NCBI GenBank assembly: GCA_023420895.1 | Contig: JAEZUY010000029.1 | Coordinates: 1-64,000 of the forward strand | Origin: Bacillota bacterium | GTDB taxonomy: Bacteria; Bacillota; Clostridia; Tissierellales; Gottschalkiaceae | Direction of reading: 5' to 3' | Length of the DNA: 64,000 nucleotides | The notes under the pieces: model-generated | What the model saw: the letters and a program-made list of their open reading frames with translations, nothing else | Databases searched by the model: none | What the model was told of the DNA's origin: nothing | Part shown: positions 32,765 to 40,250 of the stretch, piece by piece | Layout: each line of letters opens with the position of its first letter | How positions within the stretch are numbered: position 1 is the stretch's first letter | Program-made: the position numbers and the translations under genes

Positions 32765-34264
32765 ATGAACAAAATAGTGATAGATTCCGGAATAAGAGAA
32801 AGCCGCATAGCTATACTTGAAGATGATGAACTGGCAGACATTTATCTGGACAGAGTAGATGATGAAAGAATAAGCGGCAATATCTATCTTGGAAGAGTGG
32901 TTAATGTGCTTCAGGGTATGCAGGCGGCTTTTATAGATATTGGACTCAAGAAAAACGCGTTTCTTCACTTGAGAGATGCGCTTCCGAGATACGAAATTGA
33001 AGCTGAAGATTTTAAAATAACGGATTACAGCATAAAAGACGTTCTGAAGCCTGGCCAGAATATACTAGTTCAGGTGCAGAAAGAAGCTTTCAACACTAAG
33101 GGAGCAAAAGTGACTACTCATATCAGCATGACAGGAAGATATGCAGTAGTAATGGAAGGAACCGACTATATAGGGATTTCCAGAAAGATAAAGAATCCGG
33201 AAGAGAGAAAAAGACTGAGAGATATTGCAAAAAAACATCTTCCGAAAGGCGTAGGAATAGTCATGAGAACTGTATCGGAAAATGAATCAGAGAAAAATAT
33301 ACATTCAGATATAAAGTATCTTGTGAACAAGCTCGAAAGAATAAAAAAAGAATCTTCCTATACAAAGGCTCCAAAACTGATATCAAGACTCGATATAGTG
33401 CAGAAAGTCGTAAAGGACTATCTTAAAGAAGATATAGATGAGATAATCGTAAATGACAGAGAGATAATAGAAGAGCTTAAAAATATATTTGAATCTATTT
33501 CAGAAGAAAGTATAGATAAATTAATATATTTCGACAAGAGTCATGATATATTCGGATATCTGGGAATAGAGAAGATGATTGAAAACGCGATACAGAAGGA
33601 AGTTACTCTGAAAAGCGGAGGCTCAATAGTTATAGACGAGACAGAAGCGCTCACAGTAATAGATGTGAATACAGCGAAATTTACAGGCAAAAAATCTCTT
33701 GAGGATACTGTGCTTAAAGTAAATATTGAGGCTGCAGTTGAAATTGCAAAGCAGCTGAGACTGAGGAATATAGGCGGTATAGTGATAGTCGATTTTATAG
33801 ACATGAGAAAAAAGGACAGTATAGATGAAGTTCTGAATGTTCTGAAGAAGGAATTTCAAAAAGATGTAAATAAAACTACGATTCTCGGAATGACTAAACT
33901 CGGTCTTGTAGAGATGACGAGAAAGAAGACTATAGGAAGACTCACTACCAGAATGCTGAGAGAATGCCCTTCATGCGGAGGAAGGGGCAGAGTAGCTTCT
34001 GAATACACGGTGATAAACAAGCTTCAGAATGAAGCGAAAAGACTGTTCAGAAATACGAATGCGGAATGCATAGCTATAGAAGTGAATCCCATAGTAACTG
34101 ACTATATAGAAGACAAGTATGAGGAATTCTATTCAGACATAAAGCATTTTTACGATATAGAGATGATTCTCAGACCGAATAGAGATATAGATTTCGGCGA
34201 TATAAAAATTCTCAGAATGGGTTCAGAAAACTTTGTAAAAAGTTATTTAGAAAGTATAAAATAA
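32765..34264 (+). CDS. rng: Ribonuclease G/E family endoribonuclease
   Basis: This 499-aa single-strand RNA endonuclease matures rRNA and starts mRNA decay. The S1 domain spans about residues 35-120 (GNIYLGRVVNVLQGMQAAFI). The catalytic DNase I-like domain has the metal aspartates in TVIDVNTAKFTG and IVIVDFIDMRKK. The zinc-link motif CPSCGGRGRV joins protomers. The length matches RNase G rather than full RNase E: no long C-terminal scaffold. The ribosome site GAAAGGA precedes the ATG. It lies directly upstream of the rplU leader. Confidence 0.95.
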   Translation: MNKIVIDSGIRESRIAILEDDELADIYLDRVDDERISGNIYLGRVVNVLQGMQAAFIDIGLKKNAFLHLRDALPRYEIEAEDFKITDYSIKDVLKPGQNILVQVQKEAFNTKGAKVTTHISMTGRYAVVMEGTDYIGISRKIKNPEERKRLRDIAKKHLPKGVGIVMRTVSENESEKNIHSDIKYLVNKLERIKKESSYTKAPKLISRLDIVQKVVKDYLKEDIDEIIVNDREIIEELKNIFESISEESIDKLIYFDKSHDIFGYLGIEKMIENAIQKEVTLKSGGSIVIDETEALTVIDVNTAKFTGKKSLEDTVLKVNIEAAVEIAKQLRLRNIGGIVIVDFIDMRKKDSIDEVLNVLKKEFQKDVNKTTILGMTKLGLVEMTRKKTIGRLTTRMLRECPSCGGRGRVASEYTVINKLQNEAKRLFRNTNAECIAIEVNPIVTDYIEDKYEEFYSDIKHFYDIEMILRPNRDIDFGDIKILRMGSENFVKSYLESIK

Positions 34265-34278
34265 ATTAATATATATTA

Positions 34279-34307
34279 TTGACAAATTAGTCTGCGGCTG
34301 ATAAAAT
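34279..34307 (+). promoter_or_regulatory. Promoter of the rplU operon
   Basis: TTGACA (34279-34284), a 17-bp spacer and TAAAAT (34302-34307) form a strong promoter 116 nt before rplU. Confidence 0.75.
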
Positions 34308-34312
34308 ATTCT

Positions 34313-34422
34313 AATGTAGGTAGCCGCTCGGATATGGTTGAAAAAAGCCGTGATCAGCGGAAAGCGGCTGATAAAACTTTTAGTACCATAATTTGGCGAG
34401 ACTGGATAGAGGAGGTGCACGT
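34313..34422 (+). promoter_or_regulatory. Ribosomal protein L21 leader
   Basis: The leader of rplU is structured. AGCCGC (34322-34327) pairs with GCGGCT (34364-34369), and CCGCT can alternatively pair with AGCGG (34356-34360). Position and composition fit the known Firmicute L21 leader, thought to mediate feedback by an operon protein. An identical GCGGCTGATAAAA occurs at 34294-34306 within the promoter and again at 34364-34376. Confidence 0.6.
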
Positions 34423-34734
34423 ATGTACGCAGTAGTAGAAACAGGTGGAAAACAATATAAAGTTTCAGAAGGAGACGTTCTTTTTGTAGAAAAACTTGAA
34501 GGAGAAGCTGGTGATTCAGTAGAACTAGATAAAGTTCTTCTAGTTTCAGACGGAAGCGATGTAAAAGTTGGAAAACCTTACGTTGAAGGAGCTAAAGTTA
34601 GCGCTAGCATCGAAGAACAGGGAAAAAGCAAAAAGATAATAGTTTATAAATTCAAAGCTAAAAAAGACTATAGAAAAAAACAAGGACATCGTCAGCCATT
34701 CACAAAAATAAAAATAAGCAAAATAAACGGATAG
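34423..34734 (+). CDS. rplU: 50S ribosomal protein L21
   Basis: This 103-aa protein starts MYAVVETGGKQYKVSEGD and ends with KAKKDYRKKQGHRQPFTKIK, the conserved L21 N- and C-terminal signatures. It binds 23S rRNA domain I. GAGGAGGTG lies 7 nt before the ATG at 34423; the frame is open further upstream, but only this start gives the normal length. It is the first gene of rplU-prp-rpmA. Confidence 0.98.
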   Translation: MYAVVETGGKQYKVSEGDVLFVEKLEGEAGDSVELDKVLLVSDGSDVKVGKPYVEGAKVSASIEEQGKSKKIIVYKFKAKKDYRKKQGHRQPFTKIKISKING

Positions 34735-34740
34735 TTTATA

Positions 34741-35085
34741 ATGACAAATATAGATATAATAAAGAATGACGGCTATACGGTGGCTTTCAAAATAGAGGGC
34801 CATGCCGGATATGCGGAGCACGGATACGATATCGTGTGCTCAGCCGTATCTTTTATGTCTCAGACAGTCATACTTGCTTTGAATGAAGTTTGTAAAATTG
34901 ACGAAGAATCGATACATTTTAAAATAGATGAAGGATATCTCGGACTGTGTCTGGATTTTGACCTACCGAAAGAGAAGATGGACCTCTCTGAGATAGTGAT
35001 GCAGACGATGATTACAGGCTTTAAGAGTCTCATCGAAGCATATCCTGATTATATTACCCTTAATATTGAGGAGGTGGATCTATAA
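34741..35085 (+). CDS. prp: Ribosomal-processing cysteine protease Prp
   Basis: This 114-aa cysteine protease trims the N-terminal extension of ribosomal protein L27. The catalytic pair is His21 in EGHAGYAEHGYD and Cys33 in DIVCSAVS. It lies between rplU and rpmA, the conserved position in Firmicutes, and the L27 encoded here has the cleavable leader. Its stop overlaps the rpmA start by one base (TAATG). Confidence 0.96.
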   Translation: MTNIDIIKNDGYTVAFKIEGHAGYAEHGYDIVCSAVSFMSQTVILALNEVCKIDEESIHFKIDEGYLGLCLDFDLPKEKMDLSEIVMQTMITGFKSLIEAYPDYITLNIEEVDL

Positions 35086-35378
35086 TGTTAAAAATGAACT
35101 TACAGCTATTTGCTTCTAAAAAAGGAGTGGGTAGTACAAAGAACGGCCGTGACAGTGAAGCTAAAAGACTTGGTGTTAAAAGAGCAGACGGACAGTTCGT
35201 TTTAGCAGGAAACATTTTAGTTAGACAAAGAGGAACTAAAATCCATGCAGGAGAAAACGTAGGAAGAGGATCTGACGATACACTATTCGCTAAAGTTGAC
35301 GGTATAGTTAAATTCGAAAGAAAAGGTAAAAACAAAAAGCAAGTGAGCATTTGCGCTCAGGAAGCAGTTTTATCATAA
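35085..35378 (+). CDS. rpmA: 50S ribosomal protein L27 with Prp-cleaved N-terminal extension
   Basis: This 97-aa protein contains SKKGVGSTKNGRDSEAKRLG (11-30), the usual start region of mature L27. It is preceded by MLKMNLQLFA; Prp should cut after Phe9, giving an N-terminus beginning ASKKG that reaches the peptidyl-transferase centre. GAGGAGGTGG precedes the ATG. A terminator closes the operon. Confidence 0.97.
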   Translation: MLKMNLQLFASKKGVGSTKNGRDSEAKRLGVKRADGQFVLAGNILVRQRGTKIHAGENVGRGSDDTLFAKVDGIVKFERKGKNKKQVSICAQEAVLS

Positions 35379-35383
35379 AAACA

Positions 35384-35417
35384 AAGCCTATTTATGTAAT
35401 ATAAGTAGGCTTTTTTT
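35384..35417 (+). terminator. Intrinsic terminator after rpmA
   Basis: AAAGCCTA pairs with TAGGCTTT around a 15-nt part-paired loop, then seven T. Confidence 0.9.
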
Positions 35418-35459
35418 AATTGCAGTCACTTTTAAAAGAAAAGAAGGTGAAAAGGAAAT

Positions 35460-36737
35460 ATGTTTATAGATGTGGCAAAAATTCATGTCAAAGCGGGAAA
35501 CGGAGGTCACGGAGCAGTAGCCTGGAGAAGAGAGAAATTTGAACCTTCAGGAGGACCTGCCGGAGGAGACGGAGGAGACGGAGGTTCAGTAATCCTCAAA
35601 GTCGATGAAGGCCTGAGAACGCTTATGGACTTTAAATATAAAAGACATTATAAAGCAGAACCCGGAGAAAACGGGAAAAATAAGAAACAGTACGGAAAAA
35701 ACGGTCAGGATTTAGTGCTCAGAGTTCCGCCCGGAACGGTAGTCAGAGATGAAGAGACAGGACTGGTCATGGCGGATTTAAAAGAGCATGGCGAAGAAGT
35801 CGTAATAGCAAGAGGAGGAAAAGGCGGCAAAGGAAATGCCAAATTTGCAAATTCCGTAAGACAGGCACCGCGTTTCGCAGAAGGAGGAACTAAGGGAGAT
35901 GAGATAGACATAAGACTTGAACTGAAGCTTTTAGCTGATGTCGGACTTATAGGATTCCCGAATGTAGGAAAATCTACACTTCTTTCAGTGATAACTGATG
36001 CAAAGCCTAAAATTGCCAATTACCATTTTACAACTCTGTCTCCAAATCTCGGAGTAGTTCAGGTAGATAACGGAGAAAGCTTTGTAATAGCTGATATTCC
36101 TGGGCTTATAGAAGGAGCGAGCGAAGGAGTCGGACTGGGACACGAATTCCTGAGACATATAGAGAGAACTAGAATTCTAGTTCATCTTGTAGATGTTTCG
36201 GCTCAGGACGGAAGAGATCCTGTAGAAGATTTCTACAAGATAAATGAAGAGCTTGAAAAATACAGCGAGAAACTGGCAGAAAAACCTCAGCTTGTAGTTG
36301 CAAACAAGACTGACATACCTGGAACTGAGGAGAATTTTGAAAGACTGAAAAAAGAAGTTGAAAAAGCGGGATATGAAATAATGGCTATCTCTGCAGTAAC
36401 TCAGCAGGGTGTAAAAGAGCTTGAATATAAGATACTTGAAATGGTGAACACTTATGAGCCTGAAGAAATTCACGAAGAAGTGTCTCCAGAAGCAATCTAT
36501 ACTATGAAAGAAAAGAACAATGAAGTTACAGTCAAGAAAGAAAATGGAATGTACTTTGTTGAAGGAAATCCGATACAGAAACTTATAGATTCTACAAACT
36601 TTGACGATATAGACTCTATAAGACATTTCCAGGAAGTTTTAAGAAAAAGAGGAGTTCTTGATGAACTTAGAGAGCTGGGAATCGGAGAAGAAGATTCAGT
36701 AAATATCTGCGGGTATGAATTTGAATTCTTCGAATAA
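35460..36737 (+). CDS. obg: GTPase ObgE/CgtA
   Basis: This 425-aa GTPase acts in 50S assembly and stress signalling. The N-terminal glycine-rich Obg fold (residues 1-158) contains GGHGAVAWRREKFEPSGGPA. The G domain has GFPNVGKST (G1), DIPGLIEGA (G3) and NKTD (G4). The C-terminal OCT domain (about 345-425) is present, as in Firmicute Obg of about 428 aa. GAAGGTGAAAAGG precedes the ATG. rpmA-obg-yhbY is a conserved order. Confidence 0.97.
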   Translation: MFIDVAKIHVKAGNGGHGAVAWRREKFEPSGGPAGGDGGDGGSVILKVDEGLRTLMDFKYKRHYKAEPGENGKNKKQYGKNGQDLVLRVPPGTVVRDEETGLVMADLKEHGEEVVIARGGKGGKGNAKFANSVRQAPRFAEGGTKGDEIDIRLELKLLADVGLIGFPNVGKSTLLSVITDAKPKIANYHFTTLSPNLGVVQVDNGESFVIADIPGLIEGASEGVGLGHEFLRHIERTRILVHLVDVSAQDGRDPVEDFYKINEELEKYSEKLAEKPQLVVANKTDIPGTEENFERLKKEVEKAGYEIMAISAVTQQGVKELEYKILEMVNTYEPEEIHEEVSPEAIYTMKEKNNEVTVKKENGMYFVEGNPIQKLIDSTNFDDIDSIRHFQEVLRKRGVLDELRELGIGEEDSVNICGYEFEFFE

Positions 36738-36776
36738 TCAATAAAATCAGAAATATATGCTGAGAGGATGAAAAAC

Positions 36777-37067
36777 TTGAAAGGTAAACAGAGAAGTTAT
36801 CTTAAATCTCTTGCACACGATATGGATCCTGTGATTCAGATAGGCAAAGCAGGTCTTACAGACGGAGTTCTGGATCAGCTTGACGATCTTTTAGAAGCAA
36901 GAGAGCTTATTAAAATAAAAGTTCTGAACAACTGTTTAGAAGATCAGAATAAAATACTTTCTGTAATATGCGACGAATTAGAAGCAGAATTCGTGCAGTC
37001 TATAGGAAATAAAATGGTTATATACAGAGAATCATCTGAAAATAAAAAAATAAAGCTCCCTAAATAA
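36777..37067 (+). CDS. yhbY: YhbY family RNA-binding protein (CRM domain)
   Basis: This roughly 96-aa single CRM-domain protein is associated with pre-50S ribosomes. It has GKQRSYLKSLAHDMDPVIQI and GKAGLTDGVLDQLDDLLEAR with the GxxG-type loop. The TTG at 36777 is preferred because GAGAGG lies 9 nt upstream and the product then starts MKGKQRSYLK like its relatives; the ATG at 36768 is immediately next to the ribosome site. Either start gives the same domain. Confidence 0.9.
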   Translation: MKGKQRSYLKSLAHDMDPVIQIGKAGLTDGVLDQLDDLLEARELIKIKVLNNCLEDQNKILSVICDELEAEFVQSIGNKMVIYRESSENKKIKLPK

Positions 37068-37087
37068 TCCGGGGGCTTTATTTTTTT
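37047..37087 (+). terminator. Intrinsic terminator overlapping the end of yhbY
   Basis: AAATAAAGCTCCC pairs with GGGGGCTTTATTT around a 10-nt loop, then T-run. The left arm is within the last codons. Confidence 0.88.
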
Positions 37088-37146
37088 AAATATAGTTAAA
37101 TAAATGACTTATAAATGGTATAATTATGAATAGGGGTTTTAAGAGA

Positions 37147-37725
37147 ATGCGATACGGTATCATGGGCGGAACTTTCGATCCCATACATATGGGTCATCTG
37201 TTCATAGCTGAAGATATTAAAGAAAGACTTGATTTAGATAAAATAATATTTATTCCAAACGGCACTCCACCGCATAAGGAAGCAGAAACGCCTGACAAGT
37301 GCAGGCTTGAAATGACTGAAGCGGCAATAATAGACAATGAAGACTTTCTGCTTTCAGATATTGAAATAAGCGGAGAAGAGTATTCGTATACAGTTAAAAC
37401 ACTGCAGAAACTGAATGATGAATATCCAGAAGATGAATTTTTCTTTATAGTGGGAAGTGATTCTGTCATGAACTTTCATGAATGGAGAGAGTATAGAAAG
37501 ATATTCGATTTATGCACTCTTGTATGCTACAGAAGAGCAAACTTTGATAAAGAAAAGGTTCAGCTTGAAGAAGAACTGTGTTCTCAGATAATTTTCGTCG
37601 ACTCAGTTATTTTAGATATATCTTCCACTCTTATAAGAGAAAGAGTAAGAGAAGGCAGAAGCATCAGATACATAGTGCCTGATGAAATAGTGAAATACAT
37701 TGAAAAAAATAATCTTTATACCTAA
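37147..37725 (+). CDS. nadD: Nicotinate-nucleotide adenylyltransferase
   Basis: This 192-aa enzyme adenylates nicotinate mononucleotide in NAD synthesis. GGTFDPIHMGHL supplies the HxGH nucleotidyltransferase motif. PNGTPPHK, FIVGSDSVMNFHEWREY and the C-terminal SSTLIRERVREGRSIRYIVP match NadD. The ATG at 37147 is preferred: a TATAAT (37119-37124) immediately precedes the in-frame ATG at 37126, so a transcript would start after that codon. yqeK follows, as usual in Firmicutes. Confidence 0.95.
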   Translation: MRYGIMGGTFDPIHMGHLFIAEDIKERLDLDKIIFIPNGTPPHKEAETPDKCRLEMTEAAIIDNEDFLLSDIEISGEEYSYTVKTLQKLNDEYPEDEFFFIVGSDSVMNFHEWREYRKIFDLCTLVCYRRANFDKEKVQLEEELCSQIIFVDSVILDISSTLIRERVREGRSIRYIVPDEIVKYIEKNNLYT

Positions 37726-37762
37726 AAGAATAGAGTATAAGTATTTAGGAGCGATTTTATAG

Positions 37763-38338
37763 ATGAATGAAGAAATAAAAAAGCAGCTGAGAGACACTCT
37801 GAAAGAGTCAAGATATGGACACAGTCTGAGAGTTGCAGACCGCGCTGCGGAACTTGCTGAAATTTTCGGCGAAGATTCTGACAAAGCTTATACTGCAGGC
37901 CTTCTGCATGATATAGGAAAAGTCAGAGATGAAGATACTATGTTGAAAATATGCAGTAACTTTGATATAATTTTAAAAGAAAAAATCAGAGAAGATAAAG
38001 TTAATCTTCACTGTGAATTTGGCAAGCTCATAGCTCAGAAGGTTTATGGAATAGATGACGAGGATATACTCAATTCAATAAGATACCATACAACAGGAAG
38101 AGAAAATATGAGCCGACTTGAAAAAATAATATATCTAGCAGATTATACAGAATACGGAAGGAAATTTGAAGGGGTAGAGGAAGCCAGAGAACTTTCGGAG
38201 AGAAATCTTGATGAAGCTATGGTTCATGTTTTAGAAAATACGATTGTGCACTTAATTGATTCAGGAAAGATTCTCCATTTAGATACTGTAAGAGCTAGAA
38301 ACTTTTTAATAAAGGAAAGGCTTGGAGGAAAACAATGA
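37763..38338 (+). CDS. yqeK: YqeK family HD-domain hydrolase (symmetrical Ap4A hydrolase-like)
   Basis: This 191-aa HD-domain protein has GHSLRVADRAAELAEIFG, the HD pair in AGLLHDIGK, and later IRYHTTGRENMSRLEKIIYLADYTE (known family block), as in YqeK proteins shown elsewhere to split Ap4A to ADP. The position directly after nadD is conserved. Its last four bases overlap the start of the LCP gene. Confidence 0.92.
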   Translation: MNEEIKKQLRDTLKESRYGHSLRVADRAAELAEIFGEDSDKAYTAGLLHDIGKVRDEDTMLKICSNFDIILKEKIREDKVNLHCEFGKLIAQKVYGIDDEDILNSIRYHTTGRENMSRLEKIIYLADYTEYGRKFEGVEEARELSERNLDEAMVHVLENTIVHLIDSGKILHLDTVRARNFLIKERLGGKQ

Positions 38339-39420
38339 AAAGATTCGTACTTATGTTTCTATCCTGGGTTGTAATCTTCTCTTTGATAGTAGTTGGATTT
38401 TTCTATATTAAAAACAGAGAAGGCACGGGAATAGAAGAAACTGAGATTCCTGAAAATGTTGAGGAAGTTGAAGCGCCAGATGAAGATCTGACTTTCGTAA
38501 TGATGGGTGTCGACGCGAAAGGCGAAGAGGACACTATGGGGCAGAGAACAGATACTATAATGCTGTGCAAATATTTCAGCGATACTCATAAACTTTCAGT
38601 TATGTCTATACCGAGAGATACTCTTGTTGAAATTCCCGGGTACGGAGAAGATAAGATTAACCATGCTCATGCATTTGACGGGCCTGAGCTCACACTCGAA
38701 ACGATAAATCAGACTTTCGATATGAATGTAAAGTATTATGTGAGAGTGGATTACGATGTTGTAAAGGAAGTAGTGGATGCCATAAACGGTGTTGAAGTAG
38801 ATGTTCCTGTAGACATGCATTATGAAGATCCTTATGCGGATCCTCCGTTAAAAATAGATTTGAAAAAAGGAAAACAGACACTAGATGGAAAAAAAGCTCT
38901 TCAGTTTCTGAGATTCAGATCAGGATATCCTGATCAGGATTTAGGAAGAATTAGAGCGCAGCAGGCATTTGTCCAGGCAGTTCTTGAAAAAGCGAAGAAC
39001 CCTATATATATTTTAAAAGCGCCTGTAATCCTGAAAGCGACTAGCGAGAATATAGATACTAATATGTCAGTGAGCACAATTCTTTCATACGTTACGGCTG
39101 TAACTAAAATCAGCATGGACAATACTCAGTTTGAAACGCTTCCGGCAGATCCGACTATGATTGACGGAATCTCTTATATGATAATGAGATATGGTGAAGC
39201 AGAAGAAATGATTCATGACTTGTTCGAAGTGAGAAAAGTCCAGAAAGAAAATGACGAAGATGAAGAAACTGAAGAAGGAACACAGAATACAGACGGAACA
39301 GATTATACAGATGACAGTTCAGGAGAATATTACTATGATGACGGCCAGGGTTATGACGGCAGTCAGCAGTATTACGACAATTCCGGAATGTATTACGACA
39401 ACCAGGGATATGGATATTAA
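38335..39420 (+). CDS. LytR-CpsA-Psr (LCP) family protein with Tyr/Asp/Gly-rich tail
   Basis: This 361-aa membrane-anchored enzyme is predicted to attach anionic glycopolymers to peptidoglycan. Residues 5-25 form a membrane segment. The LCP domain spans about 50-225: MMGVDAKG, RTDTIMLCKY with its Arg and Asp, SIPRDTLVEIPG, KINHAHAFDG, and LQFLRFRSGYPDQDLGRIRAQ. After residue 305 there is an acidic Glu/Thr stretch and then a low-complexity tail rich in Tyr, Asp, Gly, Gln and Asn up to the C-terminus (QQYYDNSGMYYDNQGYGY), which is outside the cell. The start overlaps yqeK (ATGA type). Confidence 0.9.
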   Translation: MKRFVLMFLSWVVIFSLIVVGFFYIKNREGTGIEETEIPENVEEVEAPDEDLTFVMMGVDAKGEEDTMGQRTDTIMLCKYFSDTHKLSVMSIPRDTLVEIPGYGEDKINHAHAFDGPELTLETINQTFDMNVKYYVRVDYDVVKEVVDAINGVEVDVPVDMHYEDPYADPPLKIDLKKGKQTLDGKKALQFLRFRSGYPDQDLGRIRAQQAFVQAVLEKAKNPIYILKAPVILKATSENIDTNMSVSTILSYVTAVTKISMDNTQFETLPADPTMIDGISYMIMRYGEAEEMIHDLFEVRKVQKENDEDEETEEGTQNTDGTDYTDDSSGEYYYDDGQGYDGSQQYYDNSGMYYDNQGYGY

Positions 39421-39449
39421 TATACTGATTACAAGGGAGAGAATAGATT

Positions 39450-39791
39450 TTGAAATTTAATCAGGAAATAAACACTATTATATCTGCGGCTGAGGATAAG
39501 AAAGCTTTCGATATAAAAGTGATAGATTTAAGAGGAATGAGTTCGATAACGGACTTTTATATAATAATGAGTGCAAACTCAGACAGACAGGTTGCAGCTA
39601 TAGGGAATGAAATAGAAGACAGAATGACTAAAGAAGAAATAGAGCCTATAAGTACAGAAGGATACAGAACTGGAAGATGGGTTATTCTGGATTACGGCGA
39701 CGAGATAGTTCACATATTCCAGAAAGATGAAAGGGAATTCTACAACCTTGAAAAGCTGTGGCTTGATGCCGAATCATACGACATAGACTAG
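39450..39791 (+). CDS. rsfS: Ribosomal silencing factor RsfS
   Basis: This 113-aa protein binds L14 on the 50S subunit and blocks subunit joining under starvation. VIDLRGMSSITDFYIIMSAN, TEGYRTGRWVILDYGDEIVHIF and EREFYNLEKLW are family signatures. The start is TTG, with GGGAGAG upstream. It follows nadD-yqeK-LCP, the standard Firmicute order. Confidence 0.96.
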   Translation: MKFNQEINTIISAAEDKKAFDIKVIDLRGMSSITDFYIIMSANSDRQVAAIGNEIEDRMTKEEIEPISTEGYRTGRWVILDYGDEIVHIFQKDEREFYNLEKLWLDAESYDID

Positions 39792-39816
39792 TAAAAGATA
39801 TAAGGAGGAAAATAAT

Positions 39817-40197
39817 ATGTCAGAAGTAATATCAACAAAAAAAGCGCCAGGAGCAATAGGACCTTATTCACAAGGAATGAAATCAGGAAATATGATTTTC
39901 ACTTCAGGTCAGTTAGGATTAAATCCTGAAACAGGAGAACTTGAAAACTCAGATATAAGAAAGGAAGCGAAACAGTCGCTTGAAAATCTTAAAGCAGTTA
40001 TAGAGGCTGCTGGAGGATCTCTTAACGACGTTATAAAAACTACTGTGTTCATAAAAGATATGAATCAGTTTGGAGATATAAACGAAGTTTATGGTGAGTA
40101 TTTCTCAGATAATAAGCCGGCTAGATCTTGTGTTGAAGTTGCAAGACTTCCTAAAGACGGAAATATAGAAATAGAAGCAGTAGCATTAGTAAAATAA
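39817..40197 (+). CDS. ridA: RidA family reactive enamine/imine deaminase
   Basis: This 126-aa trimeric protein hydrolyses reactive enamine/imine intermediates from PLP enzymes. TKKAPGAIGPYSQGMKSGN, FTSGQLGLNPETGE and the C-terminal ARSCVEVARLPKDGNIEIEA with the conserved Arg, Cys and Glu match RidA. AGGAGG precedes the ATG. A bidirectional terminator follows. Confidence 0.96.
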   Translation: MSEVISTKKAPGAIGPYSQGMKSGNMIFTSGQLGLNPETGELENSDIRKEAKQSLENLKAVIEAAGGSLNDVIKTTVFIKDMNQFGDINEVYGEYFSDNKPARSCVEVARLPKDGNIEIEAVALVK

Positions 40198-40205
40198 ATA
40201 TAAAA

Positions 40206-40235
40206 AAAGCCTCCACTTTCTGGAGGCTTTCATTT
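40206..40235. terminator. Bidirectional terminator between ridA and the carboxypeptidase gene
   Basis: AAAGCCTCCA and TGGAGGCTTT form a 10-bp stem around CTTTC with A-run before and T-rich sequence after. Confidence 0.92.
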
Positions 40236-40250
40236 TAAAATAAATTCAAA

